40,673 nucleotides of DNA from Thermobifida fusca NBRC 14071 = JCM 3263 (GCF_001592045.1 NZ_BCWB01000051.1:1-40673); one strand, 5' to 3'. Shown: positions 19,235-27,435, numbered from the stretch's first letter. Program-made: numbers and translations. Notes: generated from the sequence alone by a model not told the origin.

Positions 19235-19279
19235 ACGGTGAGGGGGGTGGAACGTGCCATGTTCCACCCCCCTCACCGT
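19235..19279. terminator. Bidirectional terminator hairpin
   Basis: Arms 19235-19253 and 19261-19279 form a perfect 19-bp stem with a 7-nt loop between the convergent FilP-like and GNAT genes. Confidence 0.9.
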
Positions 19280-19289
19280 TGGATGCGGC

Positions 19290-19739
19290 TTACAGGTAGC
19301 GGCGGAAGCCTTCGGTGGCGATAGTGAATCCCATTGCGCGGCAGAATTCGTAGGCGCTGCCCTGGCTTTCGTGGGTGAGCATTTCGATCTTGTAGCACCC
19401 GGCCTGGATGGCGCGGTTGATCGCCTCCTCCACCAGGGCCCGGCCGATTCCGGTGCGCCGGTAGGCCGCGTCCACCACCATGTTGTCGATCACCGCCCAC
19501 GGCTGCGCGTCGTGGGTGAGGTTGGCGATCATGATGAGGTCGAGGGTGCCGATGATCTGTCCGCGGCGCTCGGCGACCAGCACGGTGCGCTCCGGGTCGT
19601 TCTCGATGCGCGTCCAGGCCCGGACTGTGGCTGAGGACATGCGAACGGTGCCACCCTGCGCTGGGGCCTCCTCCCCTAGTTCACGCAGGAGGCGCAGGAT
19701 CGCACCGAGGTCAGACCGAGTGGCCTCACGGATAATCAT
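19290..19739 (-). CDS. GNAT-family N-acetyltransferase
   Basis: This 149-residue protein starts at ATG 19739 (MIIREATRSDL). It has GNAT landmarks: N-terminal IREATRSDLGAI, central VLVAERRGQIIGTLDLIMI, and the acetyl-CoA pyrophosphate-binding loop AYRRTGIGRALVEEA (R-x-x-G-x-G/A), then YEFCRAMGFTI as the usual C-terminal motif. The acceptor substrate is unknown. The upstream 120 codons of the same frame are probably not translated. It is convergent with the FilP-like gene and shares its terminator. Confidence 0.9.
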   Translation of the reverse strand: MIIREATRSDLGAILRLLRELGEEAPAQGGTVRMSSATVRAWTRIENDPERTVLVAERRGQIIGTLDLIMIANLTHDAQPWAVIDNMVVDAAYRRTGIGRALVEEAINRAIQAGCYKIEMLTHESQGSAYEFCRAMGFTIATEGFRRYL

Positions 19740-20630
19740 GGCTTCCGAAATCGTAGCCCACAGCGGTGAAATACCGGACGATGCCCCATATTGGGGCATA
19801 CACGGATAACGGTCTGTGCCGGTGGGGACAGTTCCGGTCATGCTCCTCGCCATGGAGTGTGCGGGGGAAATCCGCTGGACGGGTGCGCGTTCCCGGCCGC
19901 CGCGGCAGCGGCCCCTTCCAGGGTGGTGGAGAGGGGCGGCGCGTTTCCGCACCCTTGCCGGCTCCGCAGTTTTCGCCTGCGGCTCAGCCGCGCCTTTGCC
20001 CCGGTCCTCCGCTTCCCCCTGGACCCATGGGCGAACAATGCCGGTTCCGGCACGGAGCACTTTTGGAATCGGCTGAGACCACGGCCTTCTCCCGGCCATC
20101 CCGCACACGTTCCTCCCGGACTCCGCTAGTTGACAACCTTTTCTACGATTGCCGGAAATATCATTTCCCCTGGTTTTGTCGACGCCAAGAAGTAGTCAAT
20201 AAATTCCAGAAAGCGATTTTTTCCGGCGCGCACCATCGACATCGATCTCGGGACTCCGGTGACAGATTCGGATCAGCCGACACGCACACAATTCATAGGA
20301 TGATCGGATGTATAAAGTCTGCGTTAACTCTGCCCGTGACCTCTCCGTGACATCGCGGGATGTGCTTACTAGCAAGGCTTGCCCCGATAACGGACGAACC
20401 GGCTTCCCCTCCCCCTTCCCGACCGCCACGCCGCCTTCCCCGCGCCGCCACCCCCGACTCCCCGACGTTGCGATTCATTCGCCGACAGCCGTTTCCAGCA
20501 ATTGATTCGGCGTGACACGCCGATCTGCTTTTTATATCCGTCGTCGCAGTGTCCTTGTGTTTCGGTTGGCAGCGTCATCCCCTTCCACACGACGAATGTG
20601 TCCTTTGTCTACATATCGAGGGAAGACACC
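19740..20630. other. ~0.9-kb leader/intergenic region upstream of NlpC/P60 gene
   Basis: No gene is supported. A TTGACA at about 20131 lies in an AT-richer stretch, but I cannot pair it with a good -10. A compact 8-bp hairpin with a T-rich 3' side lies at 20507-20523. I looked for the conserved core of the c-di-AMP (ydaO) riboswitch, which often precedes such hydrolase genes in actinobacteria, and did not find it. Confidence 0.5.
20507..20523 (+). terminator. Terminator-like hairpin in the NlpC/P60 leader
   Basis: TCGGCGTG (20507-20514) and CACGCCGA (20516-20523) pair perfectly, followed by TCTGCTTTTTAT. It sits 108 nt upstream of the start codon and could end a short leader RNA (attenuation) or an unrelated transcript. 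Confidence 0.55.
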
Positions 20631-21209
20631 ATGCTCTGCAACGAGGGTTTCGGTCGGTCTCCACGAGGCAACGCTTCGCGTCTCATCGGCCGGGCCGCCA
20701 CGGCCTTCTCCGCCCTGGCGTTGGCCGCCACGATCAGCGTCGCGAACGCCACCCCGGTCACCGGTGCCGCACACCGCGTGGACCCGGCAGCGGACTCCTC
20801 GCAGGAAGACCAGCACGTTCGCAGCGGGAAGGGCAGCGGGAAAGGCAGCCAGAGCATCGCCCAGGAGGCGGTGCGCTATGCCGAAAGCAAGATCGGCGCC
20901 CCCTATCGCTGGGGGGCAGCCGGCCCGGACGCTTTTGACTGTTCCGGCCTCGTGCAATGGTCATACAGACAGGTGGGGGTGACCCTCAAACGCACGACCT
21001 ACGACCAGGCCACCCAGGGCAAACCGGTATCCCGTTCCCAGCTCCGCCCAGGTGACCTGGTCTTTTTCTACTCCGGGCCGAGCCATGTCGCCCTCTATGT
21101 CGGCGACAACCAGATCATCCACGCGCCCGGAAGCGGCAAGACCGTCCAGATCGTCTCCATGTCCGGCCACTACGAGGAGAACTTCAACTCCGCGCGCCGG
21201 GTCGTCTAA
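20631..21209 (+). CDS. Secreted NlpC/P60 peptidoglycan hydrolase
   Basis: This 192-residue protein starts at ATG 20631 with GAGGGAAG about 6 nt upstream. The N-terminus has Arg residues (SRLIGRAATAF) and a hydrophobic core (SALALAATISVANA), then an AxA-like site near 40-48: a Sec signal peptide. A short Ser/Gly/Lys linker leads to the catalytic domain with YAESKIGAPYRWGAAGPDAFDCSGLVQW (nucleophile Cys in DCSG), SHVALYVGDNQIIHAPGSG (catalytic His, plus a second polar residue). It should cut cell-wall stem peptides during growth or division. It is shorter than RipA-type proteins, with no coiled coil or LysM domain. Confidence 0.93.
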   Translation: MLCNEGFGRSPRGNASRLIGRAATAFSALALAATISVANATPVTGAAHRVDPAADSSQEDQHVRSGKGSGKGSQSIAQEAVRYAESKIGAPYRWGAAGPDAFDCSGLVQWSYRQVGVTLKRTTYDQATQGKPVSRSQLRPGDLVFFYSGPSHVALYVGDNQIIHAPGSGKTVQIVSMSGHYEENFNSARRVV

Positions 21210-21288
21210 GCCACCCAGGAAAACGCCCGTCACCCCTGCATCCGAGCGTTGCCGAGTCGCCCGGAACAGCGGTTCCTCGACGGGCACC

Positions 21289-21357
21289 CCGCACCGCTGC
21301 CCGCCCCGCGCCGCCCGGCAAGGACACAAGGCGCTAATGTTGCGGGCAGCGGTGCGG
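21289..21357 (+). promoter_or_regulatory. 16-bp stem-loop directly upstream of the KDG kinase ribosome site
   Basis: Arms 21289-21304 and 21342-21357 are exact complements, with a 37-nt loop. The 3' arm ends within the first two G residues of GGAGGG, the probable Shine-Dalgarno. No T run follows, so translational control is more likely than termination. Confidence 0.75.
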
Positions 21358-21375
21358 AGGGTGGTGGTACGGTGA
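21337..21375 (+). CDS. Possible 12-codon leader peptide overlapping KDG kinase start
   Basis: ATG 21337 has AAGG about 6 nt upstream and encodes MLRAAVRRVVVR. Its TGA (21373-21375) overlaps the kinase GTG (21372-21374) as GTGA. It lies across the 3' arm of the stem, so its translation would open that stem. Expression is unproven. Confidence 0.4.
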   Translation: MLRAAVRRVVVR

Positions 21376-22391
21376 CCGAAACCGATTCCTACGACGTGAT
21401 CTGCATCGGCGAGACCATGGGACAGCTCTCTCCTGCCTCGGCAGTCCCGCTGGTCGAACAGCCGCCGCTGCTCCCGCGGATCGGCGGCGCAGAGTCCAAC
21501 GTGGCCTGCGGCCTCGCCGGACTGGGCCACCGGGTCGCCTGGATGAGCCGGGTAGGAGACGACCCCTTCGGGGCGATCATCACACGGACCCTGGCCCGCT
21601 ACGGGGTGGACACCAGTCTGGTTGAGGTCGACCAGGAGCGCCCCACCGGCCTCTACCTCAAAGACCCTGCGCCCAAAGGCACCCGGGTGTACTACTACCG
21701 GCGCGAATCTGCTGCCTCCGCGATCGGCCCCCGCCTGGCGGAACGGCCGGAGCTCCGCACCGCCCGGCTCCTCCACCTGTCCGGTATCACCCCGGCCCTC
21801 TCCACCAGTTGCGCCGCGTTCGTCCAGCGGCTCTTCGTCTCCCGGCCCGCGCACGGGCCGCTGCTCTCCTTCGACGTCAATTACCGTCCTGCCCTATGGC
21901 CGGCCGACGACGCTGCCCCCGTGCTCCTCGACCTGGCCCGCGCAGCCGACCTCGTCTTCGTCGGCCGCGACGAAGCGGAACAGCTCTGGCAGGCCTCCAC
22001 CGCCGACCAGGTGCGGGCGCTCCTGCCAGACGTACCGCTCCTCGTCGTCAAAGACGCCGACGTGGGCGCCACCTCCTACACCGGGGCCCGGCGGGTCTTC
22101 GTTCCCGCGCCCCGCGTCGACGTGGTGGAAGCCGTCGGTGCCGGAGACGCCTTCGCGGCGGGCTTCCTCTCCGGTCTGCTGGACGACCGCACACCTGAGG
22201 AATGCCTGCGGCTAGGGCACATCATGGCCGCGGCCACCCTGCTCAGCGTCGCAGACCTGGCTCCGTTCCCGCCCCGGGAGGCTCGAGAGCGTCTGCTCGC
22301 CCTGTCCCCGGCCGCCTGGGCGGCCCTCTGCATCCCCGACCCGGACCTGTTCCCCCTCGACCCGTCCGACCCCCTCTTCTCCGGAGCGTGA
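21372..22391 (+). CDS. kdgK: 2-keto-3-deoxygluconate kinase (PfkB family)
   Basis: This 339-residue protein starts at GTG 21372 with GGAGGG ~10 nt upstream. It has the ribokinase-family signatures GGAESNVACGLAGLG near residue 38 and DVVEAVGAGDAFAAGFLSGL near residue 255, the latter with the catalytic Asp and anion hole. The substrate is assigned from context: the next gene, only 4 nt downstream, is a KDPG/KHG aldolase. Together they would phosphorylate KDG and cleave KDPG to pyruvate and glyceraldehyde-3-phosphate, the shared end of uronate and Entner-Doudoroff-like pathways. Other sugar kinases of the family are possible. Confidence 0.85.
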   Translation: MTETDSYDVICIGETMGQLSPASAVPLVEQPPLLPRIGGAESNVACGLAGLGHRVAWMSRVGDDPFGAIITRTLARYGVDTSLVEVDQERPTGLYLKDPAPKGTRVYYYRRESAASAIGPRLAERPELRTARLLHLSGITPALSTSCAAFVQRLFVSRPAHGPLLSFDVNYRPALWPADDAAPVLLDLARAADLVFVGRDEAEQLWQASTADQVRALLPDVPLLVVKDADVGATSYTGARRVFVPAPRVDVVEAVGAGDAFAAGFLSGLLDDRTPEECLRLGHIMAAATLLSVADLAPFPPREARERLLALSPAAWAALCIPDPDLFPLDPSDPLFSGA

Positions 22392-22395
22392 CCTC

Positions 22396-23028
22396 GTGGA
22401 CTTCGCCGACCTCTTCGCCGGCCAGCAGGTCATGGCGATCCTGCGCGGCCTGTCCGCACAGGACACTGTCGCCCACGCCCACCGCGCTTGGGACCTGGGC
22501 ATCGCCCTCGTGGAAGTTCCCATCCAATCCCCGGACGCGCTTCCCGCGCTGCGCGCCGCAGTCGCCGCGGGGCGCAGCCGCGGCCGCCCGGTGGGGGCAG
22601 GAACCGTGACCACCCCGGACCGGGTGGCAGCGGCCGCCGACGCAGGAGCCGCGTTCACCGTGGCCCCCGGCTTCGATGGAGAAGTCCTCGCCGCATCGTT
22701 GGCAGCAGGGCTGCCGCACCTGCCCGGCGTCGCAACCCCCAGCGAGATCCAGCAGGCGCTCCGCCACGGTGCCACCTGGCTCAAAGCGTTCCCGGCCACC
22801 GTGCTCGGCACGGGATGGTTCGCCGCGATGCGCGGTCCGTTCCCCGAGGTCAACTTGGTCGCCACAGGAGGGGTCTCCGCGCACAACGCCGCGGACTATC
22901 TGGCAGCGGGGGCCCGCGCCGTCGCTGTGGGCTCGGCTCTCGCCGACGAGACCCAGTGGGAGGCGCTCGCCGCCCTCGCCGCCTCCTCAACCGGACCGTG
23001 GGGAAGCGGGAGCGGACCGGCCGCTTAG
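22396..23028 (+). CDS. eda: KDPG/KHG aldolase
   Basis: This 210-residue protein starts at GTG 22396, 4 nt after the kinase stop. It is a class I aldolase TIM barrel: VMAILRG near residue 13, LVEVPIQSPDAL near 38, GAGTVTTPDRV near 70, and the Schiff-base Lys in TWLKAFPAT near 134, followed by LVATGGVSAHNAADYLAAGA. It cleaves 2-keto-3-deoxy-6-phosphogluconate. The C-terminal ~15 residues are Ser/Gly-rich. Its stop codon overlaps by 4 bp the stop of a convergent minus-strand frame. Confidence 0.93.
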   Translation: MDFADLFAGQQVMAILRGLSAQDTVAHAHRAWDLGIALVEVPIQSPDALPALRAAVAAGRSRGRPVGAGTVTTPDRVAAAADAGAAFTVAPGFDGEVLAASLAAGLPHLPGVATPSEIQQALRHGATWLKAFPATVLGTGWFAAMRGPFPEVNLVATGGVSAHNAADYLAAGARAVAVGSALADETQWEALAALAASSTGPWGSGSGPAA

Positions 23029-23387
23029 CGGACGCGCAGCGGAATGCGGTCCGCGCGGGGCGCCGCATCCTCGATCAGAATCGTGGCCGCGCAGATCGGG
23101 GCGGCGAATTCTGTCCGCCCGCGGCCCGAGCCCACGGCCAGGGTCGGGTGGCAGGCCGTTCCCGCGTAGAGAACGAAGCCGGTATCCGCGCTGGTCTCTA
23201 CCGCAACCACCCCGCCCTGGTCACGGCGGAGGCGGTGGGCGGGGGCCGCACACACCTGCCGGTGGCCCGACTCGTAGCAGATCGTCACCGGCCTTACTGT
23301 CCGCCCAGCAGTCCGGTGCACAGCAGTGTCCACGGTCGGCGCGAGAGTGGCGAACATGACGGTGAGATGGTGCGGGCGCAACGGCAC
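23025..23387 (-). CDS. Hypothetical protein, 120 residues
   Basis: GTG 23387 (VPLRPHHLTVMFATLAP) has AGGAGG about 14 nt and AGGAAA about 8 nt upstream; ATG 23357 is a shorter alternative. No family is recognised. It is a mixed alpha/beta sequence with three Cys residues spread through ICYESGHRQVCAAP, GTACHPT and PICAAT, and no membrane helix or signal peptide. It overlaps eda at the 3' end by 4 bp, convergent. The coding call is moderate. Confidence 0.5.
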   Translation of the reverse strand: MPLRPHHLTVMFATLAPTVDTAVHRTAGRTVRPVTICYESGHRQVCAAPAHRLRRDQGGVVAVETSADTGFVLYAGTACHPTLAVGSGRGRTEFAAPICAATILIEDAAPRADRIPLRVR

Positions 23388-23628
23388 GGCTTGTTTCCTA
23401 CCTCCTGAAACACAAGACCCCACCAATAGTCACCGGTTGGAAACCCCGTGTAAATGAAGGTGGGGGCGGCGTGTCTCCTGTTCTTCCCGACCGGGGCGGC
23501 AGGCCCGCAGCCTGTCCCGGCCCCGTCCTCAGAACAACCGTCCGCCGGCGGGAACTCTCTCCCCGTCCCGTGCGTCTGTGTCAACGGACCGACAGAAAGA
23601 TCCGGTGCGGATACCGACGGGAGGTGCT

Positions 23629-23916
23629 GTGGCGTTCCTGATCTTCCTCGCCCAGTCCTTCCTGGTCGGGGTGGACAGTGTCCCACTGGACCCGGCTTCG
23701 CTCACCGTGGCGGCCACACTGGCCGTGGGCGCGGCCCTCCTGTGGCTGGCCCTTCCCGCGCGCCCGGTCCGGACCGAATCCGCAACCGAACCCTATGCCC
23801 GGACGAGTGCCCTGCGCCGCTGGCAGCAGCGCGTCGGCGTGGTCGTCTCCGCGGCTCCTAACGTGCCCGGTAAACCCCGGTCTCGGGCTCCCGGCGCGGC
23901 CGCTACGGCCGCGTGA
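23629..23916 (+). CDS. DUF6412-like small membrane protein
   Basis: This 95-residue protein starts at GTG 23629 with GGGAGGTG about 2-6 nt upstream; an upstream ATG (23578) lacks a ribosome site. Residues 1-45 hold two short hydrophobic segments (VAFLIFLAQSFLVGV; SLTVAATLAVGAALLWLALP). A basic tail follows, with SALRRWQQRV and NVPGKPRSRAPG, a pattern I associate with DUF6412 proteins that sit next to YidC-family genes in Streptomyces. Function is unknown; the conserved neighbourhood suggests a link to membrane-protein insertion. Confidence 0.7.
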   Translation: MAFLIFLAQSFLVGVDSVPLDPASLTVAATLAVGAALLWLALPARPVRTESATEPYARTSALRRWQQRVGVVVSAAPNVPGKPRSRAPGAAATAA

Positions 23917-23974
23917 CCGCACCGCCCTTCCTTCTCTTCTTCCGGGGACAGGGCTGCTGTCTCCTGCCTCGCGC

Positions 23975-24014
23975 GGCCTTTCGCTGATCACCCGTCTCCT
24001 TCTCACGAAAGGCC
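23975..24014 (+). promoter_or_regulatory. Hairpin enclosing the yidC-like Shine-Dalgarno
   Basis: GGCCTTTCG (23975-23983) pairs with CGAAAGGCC (24006-24014) over a 22-nt loop. The 3' arm contains AAAGG, the only plausible ribosome site for the GTG at 24025. A second weaker stem (about 23944-23964) lies upstream. Confidence 0.6.
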
Positions 24015-24024
24015 CTGGTTCACT

Positions 24025-24750
24025 GTGTTCGGTCTGTTCTCTGCGTTCCTTGCCGCTGCCCACGCCTTGACCATGGCGGTCCACAGCACCCTGGCCGTGT
24101 TCCTCGGTCCGGTGTCCGCCGCAGCAACGATTGCCTTCCTGACCCTCGCCGCCCGCGTACTCACGCTTCCCCTCAGCTACCTCCAGGTGCGCGGGGAGAA
24201 AATCCGCGCCCGCCTGGCGCCCCAGCTTTACGCGCTTCGGGAGCGTTACGGCCACAACCCGGAGCGCCTCGTCGCGAAGACCCGGGAACTCTACGCCCGC
24301 GAAGGCGCCTCACCGTTCGCCGGATGCCTGCCTGCGCTCGCCCAAGCACCGATGTTCACCCTGCTCTACACCCTGTTCACGGTTCCGGAGATCGACGGCT
24401 CCGCCAACGCGCTCCTCGCGCTGCCGTTCGCGGGAACCCCGCTGGGGTCGACCCTGCCGCGCATCCTCGCGTCCGGTGACCTCGGAGCTCTCCCCGTGTT
24501 CGCTGCGCTGCTCGCCGCACTGGCCGCGGTGGCGTGGGCCAACCGACGGTGGTTGACCCTGCCCGCACTCTCCGCTGCCCCGGCTGCGGGACAGCCCACC
24601 CCCGTGCCGGCGTTCGTCACCTACCTGCCGTTCCTGACCGTGGTCATCGCCGCGTTCGTCCCCTTGGCCTCCGGGATCTACCTGGTGACCTCGACCACGT
24701 GGACAGTGGTGGAACGCCTCACGCTGCGCCGTCTCGTCCGCGTTGACTAG
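24025..24750 (+). CDS. YidC/Oxa1-family membrane insertase (paralogue)
   Basis: This 241-residue protein starts at GTG 24025. It has the YidC core: an N-terminal hydrophobic region, TM1 with LAARVLTLPLSYLQ, whose Arg sits where the conserved groove Arg lies, then a cytoplasmic hairpin (GEKIRARLAPQLYALRERYG and LVAKTRELYAREGASPFAGCLPALAQAPMFTLLYTLF), and later helices. It lacks the long extracytoplasmic domain and basic C-terminal tail of the main YidC, so it is probably a second, specialised insertase. It is co-directional with the DUF6412-like gene and probably co-transcribed. The housekeeping yidC next to rnpA should be elsewhere. Confidence 0.88.
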   Translation: MFGLFSAFLAAAHALTMAVHSTLAVFLGPVSAAATIAFLTLAARVLTLPLSYLQVRGEKIRARLAPQLYALRERYGHNPERLVAKTRELYAREGASPFAGCLPALAQAPMFTLLYTLFTVPEIDGSANALLALPFAGTPLGSTLPRILASGDLGALPVFAALLAALAAVAWANRRWLTLPALSAAPAAGQPTPVPAFVTYLPFLTVVIAAFVPLASGIYLVTSTTWTVVERLTLRRLVRVD

Positions 24751-24805
24751 GCGCGGCACGAAGGTTCAGCGCTGCATGCCGCTCCCGGCGTCCTTGAGGC
24801 GGCGA

Positions 24806-26566
24806 CTACGTTTCGGAGGCGTCCCCGTCACCCTTCCGCGGCGGCGGTGGCGCCTCCTCCCGCCGCGCCGGCGCCACCGGGAACTGGAACCCGCTCTCCC
24901 CGTAGGTGCGGGCCCCGGTGATGACCGCCTCGTCCATGAGCTCCCTGGCTTTGCGCTCCCGCACCGCCAGAGGATCCCGCCGCAGCCCTTTCAGCAAGGC
25001 CACACACAGCAGGAGCATGACGATCGCCCACGGAGCAGCCCCGAGGATGGTGATGTTCTGCAGCCCGTCGATCGCGGTGCTGCCGCCCTCGCCGACGAGC
25101 AGCATGATCGCGGCCACCGCCGCGATGAGCATCCCCCACAGCACGGTCATGGCCAGCCGCGGCTTGTCCACTCCGCCTTGGGTGAGCGTGCCCATGACAA
25201 TGGATGCCGAGTCCGCGCCGGTGATGAAGAAGATCGCGACCAGCACGGCGAGCACCACGTTCACCACGCCGCTCCACGGCAGGTTCTGCAGCATCCCGTA
25301 GAACTGCGCCTCGATCTGGTTGGACGCGGCTAGATCAACCCCCGACTGCTGGAAATGGATCGCCGTGCACCCGAAGATGACGAACCAGATCAGGCTGACC
25401 ACGCTCGGCACCACGATGACACCGGCCACGAACTCCCTGATCGTGCGGCCGCGGCTGATCTTGGCGATGAACAGCCCCACGAACGGGGTCCACGAGATCC
25501 ACCAGGCCCAGTAGAACACGGTCCATGTTGACAGCCACTCCGCGGTGTTGCCGCCGACCGCCTGAGTGCGTCCCGCCATCTCAAAAAAGTCCTGGAAGAA
25601 CGTGGCCACCGCGCCCGGCACGAGGTCCAGGATGTACACGGTCGGCCCGGTGACCAGCACGAAGACGAGCAGCAGCACGGCCATCACCATGTTGGTGTTG
25701 GACAGCCACTTGATCCCCCGCGCGATTCCGGAGACCGCGGAGACCAGGTAGCAGGCCATGATGGCCGCGATGATCAGAAACAGCAGGCCGAACGTCGTCT
25801 GGCTCGTCCACCCCAGGGTCTGGAACCCTCCCGCGATCTGCAGCGCCCCCAGCCCCAGCGAGCAGGCAGACCCGAACAGGGTGGCCAGGATCGCGATCAC
25901 GTCGACCGCCTTGCCGAGCGGCCCTTTTGCGGCCCTCTCCCCGAACAGCGGGATGAACGCGGCGCTGATGAGCTGGCTGTGCCCCCGGCGGAAGGTGGTG
26001 TATGCGATCGCTAAGCCGACCACCGCGTAGATGCCCCACGGATACAGGGTCCAGTGGAACAAGGTGGTGGCGATCGCGGTGAGAGTCCGCTGCGATTCAC
26101 TCGCGGCATCCGTGCCCGGTGGGGGAGTGACGTAGTGGGCCAAGGGTTCTGCCACCCCGTAGAACACCAGCCCGATCCCCATACCGGTGGCGAACATCAT
26201 GGCGACCCACGACACCGTCGTGTACTGGGGCTCCTCCCCCTCCCGGCCGAGGGGGATCTGCCCGTACTTGCTGAAGGCCAGCCACAGCGCGAACACCACG
26301 AACACTCCGGCGACCAGCACAAACGCCCAGCCGCCGTAGCGCATCAACCCGGCCAGCAGGTTCTCGGCGACCTGGGCCAGCGTCTCATCAGAGATCGCCC
26401 CCCACGCGACGAAGGCCAGGGTGAACGCTGCTGCGGTGAGGAACACTGCCCAGTCCGTCCGCGGCGGCCGCTCCGCTTCGAGGACGGGAGGCGGTTCCCA
26501 CAGCAGGTCTTGGTTGTCGGCCGAGTTGGTGGTCGTATCGGATGATCCGTGAGTTGGTCGTACCAC
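24806..26566 (-). CDS. BCCT-family betaine/choline/carnitine transporter
   Basis: This 586-residue protein has about 12 membrane helices between residues ~50 and ~530. The BCCT signatures are visible: MGIGLVFYGVAEP, a Gly-rich stretch in TM3 that places the substrate site, FHWTLYPWGIYAVVGL, and WWISWTPFVGLFIAKISRGRTIREF. It takes up trimethylammonium osmolytes such as glycine betaine, driven by Na+ or H+. The C-terminal tail is charged and may sense osmotic stress, as in BetP; this is inference. GTG 26566 is chosen because an AGAGGGGGG ribosome site lies upstream across a small hairpin; a GTG at 26608 is the alternative. Confidence 0.93.
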   Translation of the reverse strand: MVRPTHGSSDTTTNSADNQDLLWEPPPVLEAERPPRTDWAVFLTAAAFTLAFVAWGAISDETLAQVAENLLAGLMRYGGWAFVLVAGVFVVFALWLAFSKYGQIPLGREGEEPQYTTVSWVAMMFATGMGIGLVFYGVAEPLAHYVTPPPGTDAASESQRTLTAIATTLFHWTLYPWGIYAVVGLAIAYTTFRRGHSQLISAAFIPLFGERAAKGPLGKAVDVIAILATLFGSACSLGLGALQIAGGFQTLGWTSQTTFGLLFLIIAAIMACYLVSAVSGIARGIKWLSNTNMVMAVLLLVFVLVTGPTVYILDLVPGAVATFFQDFFEMAGRTQAVGGNTAEWLSTWTVFYWAWWISWTPFVGLFIAKISRGRTIREFVAGVIVVPSVVSLIWFVIFGCTAIHFQQSGVDLAASNQIEAQFYGMLQNLPWSGVVNVVLAVLVAIFFITGADSASIVMGTLTQGGVDKPRLAMTVLWGMLIAAVAAIMLLVGEGGSTAIDGLQNITILGAAPWAIVMLLLCVALLKGLRRDPLAVRERKARELMDEAVITGARTYGESGFQFPVAPARREEAPPPPRKGDGDASET

Positions 26567-26573
26567 GACGTCT

Positions 26574-26600
26574 TGGCGCGGAGTCGCGCCACCCCCCTCT
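26574..26600 (-). promoter_or_regulatory. Ribosome site with hairpin spacer, BCCT gene
   Basis: On the minus strand AGAGGGGGG (26600-26592) is followed by a 7-bp hairpin (26591-26574), then 7 nt and GTG 26566. Folding the hairpin would give a normal spacing; unfolded, the site is too far. Confidence 0.45.
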
Positions 26601-26682
26601 ACAAGCACGGTGCACGACGAGTGTGCACCTTTCTGTTTCCGCAGCGGGGGGGTTCATGCGTTCCGTCGGGGTTTTCTCCAGG

Positions 26683-27435
26683 TCAGATGAGCTTCGGCTG
26701 CGTGCCAGGGACGGGAACCAGAGGCCATGCCCGGGTGACCCTCTCCGGACTCAGTCCTTTCCTGCGGAGGAACGCCGCCAAAGACTCGGCCTGCTGGGCA
26801 GCTGCGGTCACCTGCAGTTCGTGGAGCTCCCGAGGGGACAGGGCAGCCACGTGCGCCGCGGCGTGCCCGATCCCCCGGGCCACTGCTGCAGCTGCTACCG
26901 CGTCCGCGCTCGCCTCATGTGAACCGTCGTACGGGACCCCGTAGTGGGCGCAGAGCGCTTCCAGAGTGCGTTTCCCCCTGCGGTAGCGGTCGATGTGCCG
27001 GTCCAGGATCAGGGGGTCGATGACCGGGGCGACCGTGTCAAGCCGCTCCGACAGCGGCACCACCCCGTAGCGGCGGCACTCCCGGTCGAGGATGGTGAGG
27101 TCGAAGGGAGCGTTCATGATGACCAGCGGCGTTCCCGACTGGAGTACCTGCTCCAGCAGGTCGGTGATCTCCGCTACGGCAACGGGGGCGGGGATTCCGT
27201 CGGCCACCGCCAGTTCGGTGCTGATGCCGTGGATCGCCACGGCCTCGGGGGGAATCTCGACTCCGGGGTTGACGAGCCAGGTCCGCCGGGTCCGCTGGGA
27301 GCCGTCAGCAGCCGTTTCGATGATCGCGGCAGTGACGACACGGTCCTGTTCCAGGTTGATGCCGGTCGTCTCGATGTCGAAGCCGACCAGCGGGCCGAGG
27401 TGCCAACCGGGAGCGGCTGCACGGTTATCCGTCAT
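26683..27435 (-). CDS. DnaQ-like 3'-5' exonuclease (DEDDh)
   Basis: This 250-residue protein shows ExoI GFDIETTGIN, ExoII VIMNAPFDLTILDRE, and ExoIII HEASADAVAAA with the DEDDh His and final Asp, so all catalytic residues appear present. The C-terminal ~60 residues (ELHELQVTAAAQQAESLAAFLRRKG) form helices seen in actinobacterial relatives. It resembles DNA polymerase III epsilon-like exonucleases of unknown partner rather than true DnaQ. It lies upstream of the BCCT gene with a 74-nt gap, possibly separate transcription. Confidence 0.9.
   Translation of the reverse strand: MTDNRAAAPGWHLGPLVGFDIETTGINLEQDRVVTAAIIETAADGSQRTRRTWLVNPGVEIPPEAVAIHGISTELAVADGIPAPVAVAEITDLLEQVLQSGTPLVIMNAPFDLTILDRECRRYGVVPLSERLDTVAPVIDPLILDRHIDRYRRGKRTLEALCAHYGVPYDGSHEASADAVAAAAVARGIGHAAAHVAALSPRELHELQVTAAAQQAESLAAFLRRKGLSPERVTRAWPLVPVPGTQPKLI

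Noticed and set aside
19740-20630. c-di-AMP (ydaO) riboswitch before the NlpC/P60 gene
   Set aside because: The conserved core blocks of that riboswitch are not found; only a short terminator-like hairpin is present.
23454-23861. Plus-strand frame opening with a signal-peptide-like MKVGAACLLFF
   Set aside because: It has no ribosome site, overlaps the better supported DUF6412-like gene, and its later sequence is out-of-frame shadow.
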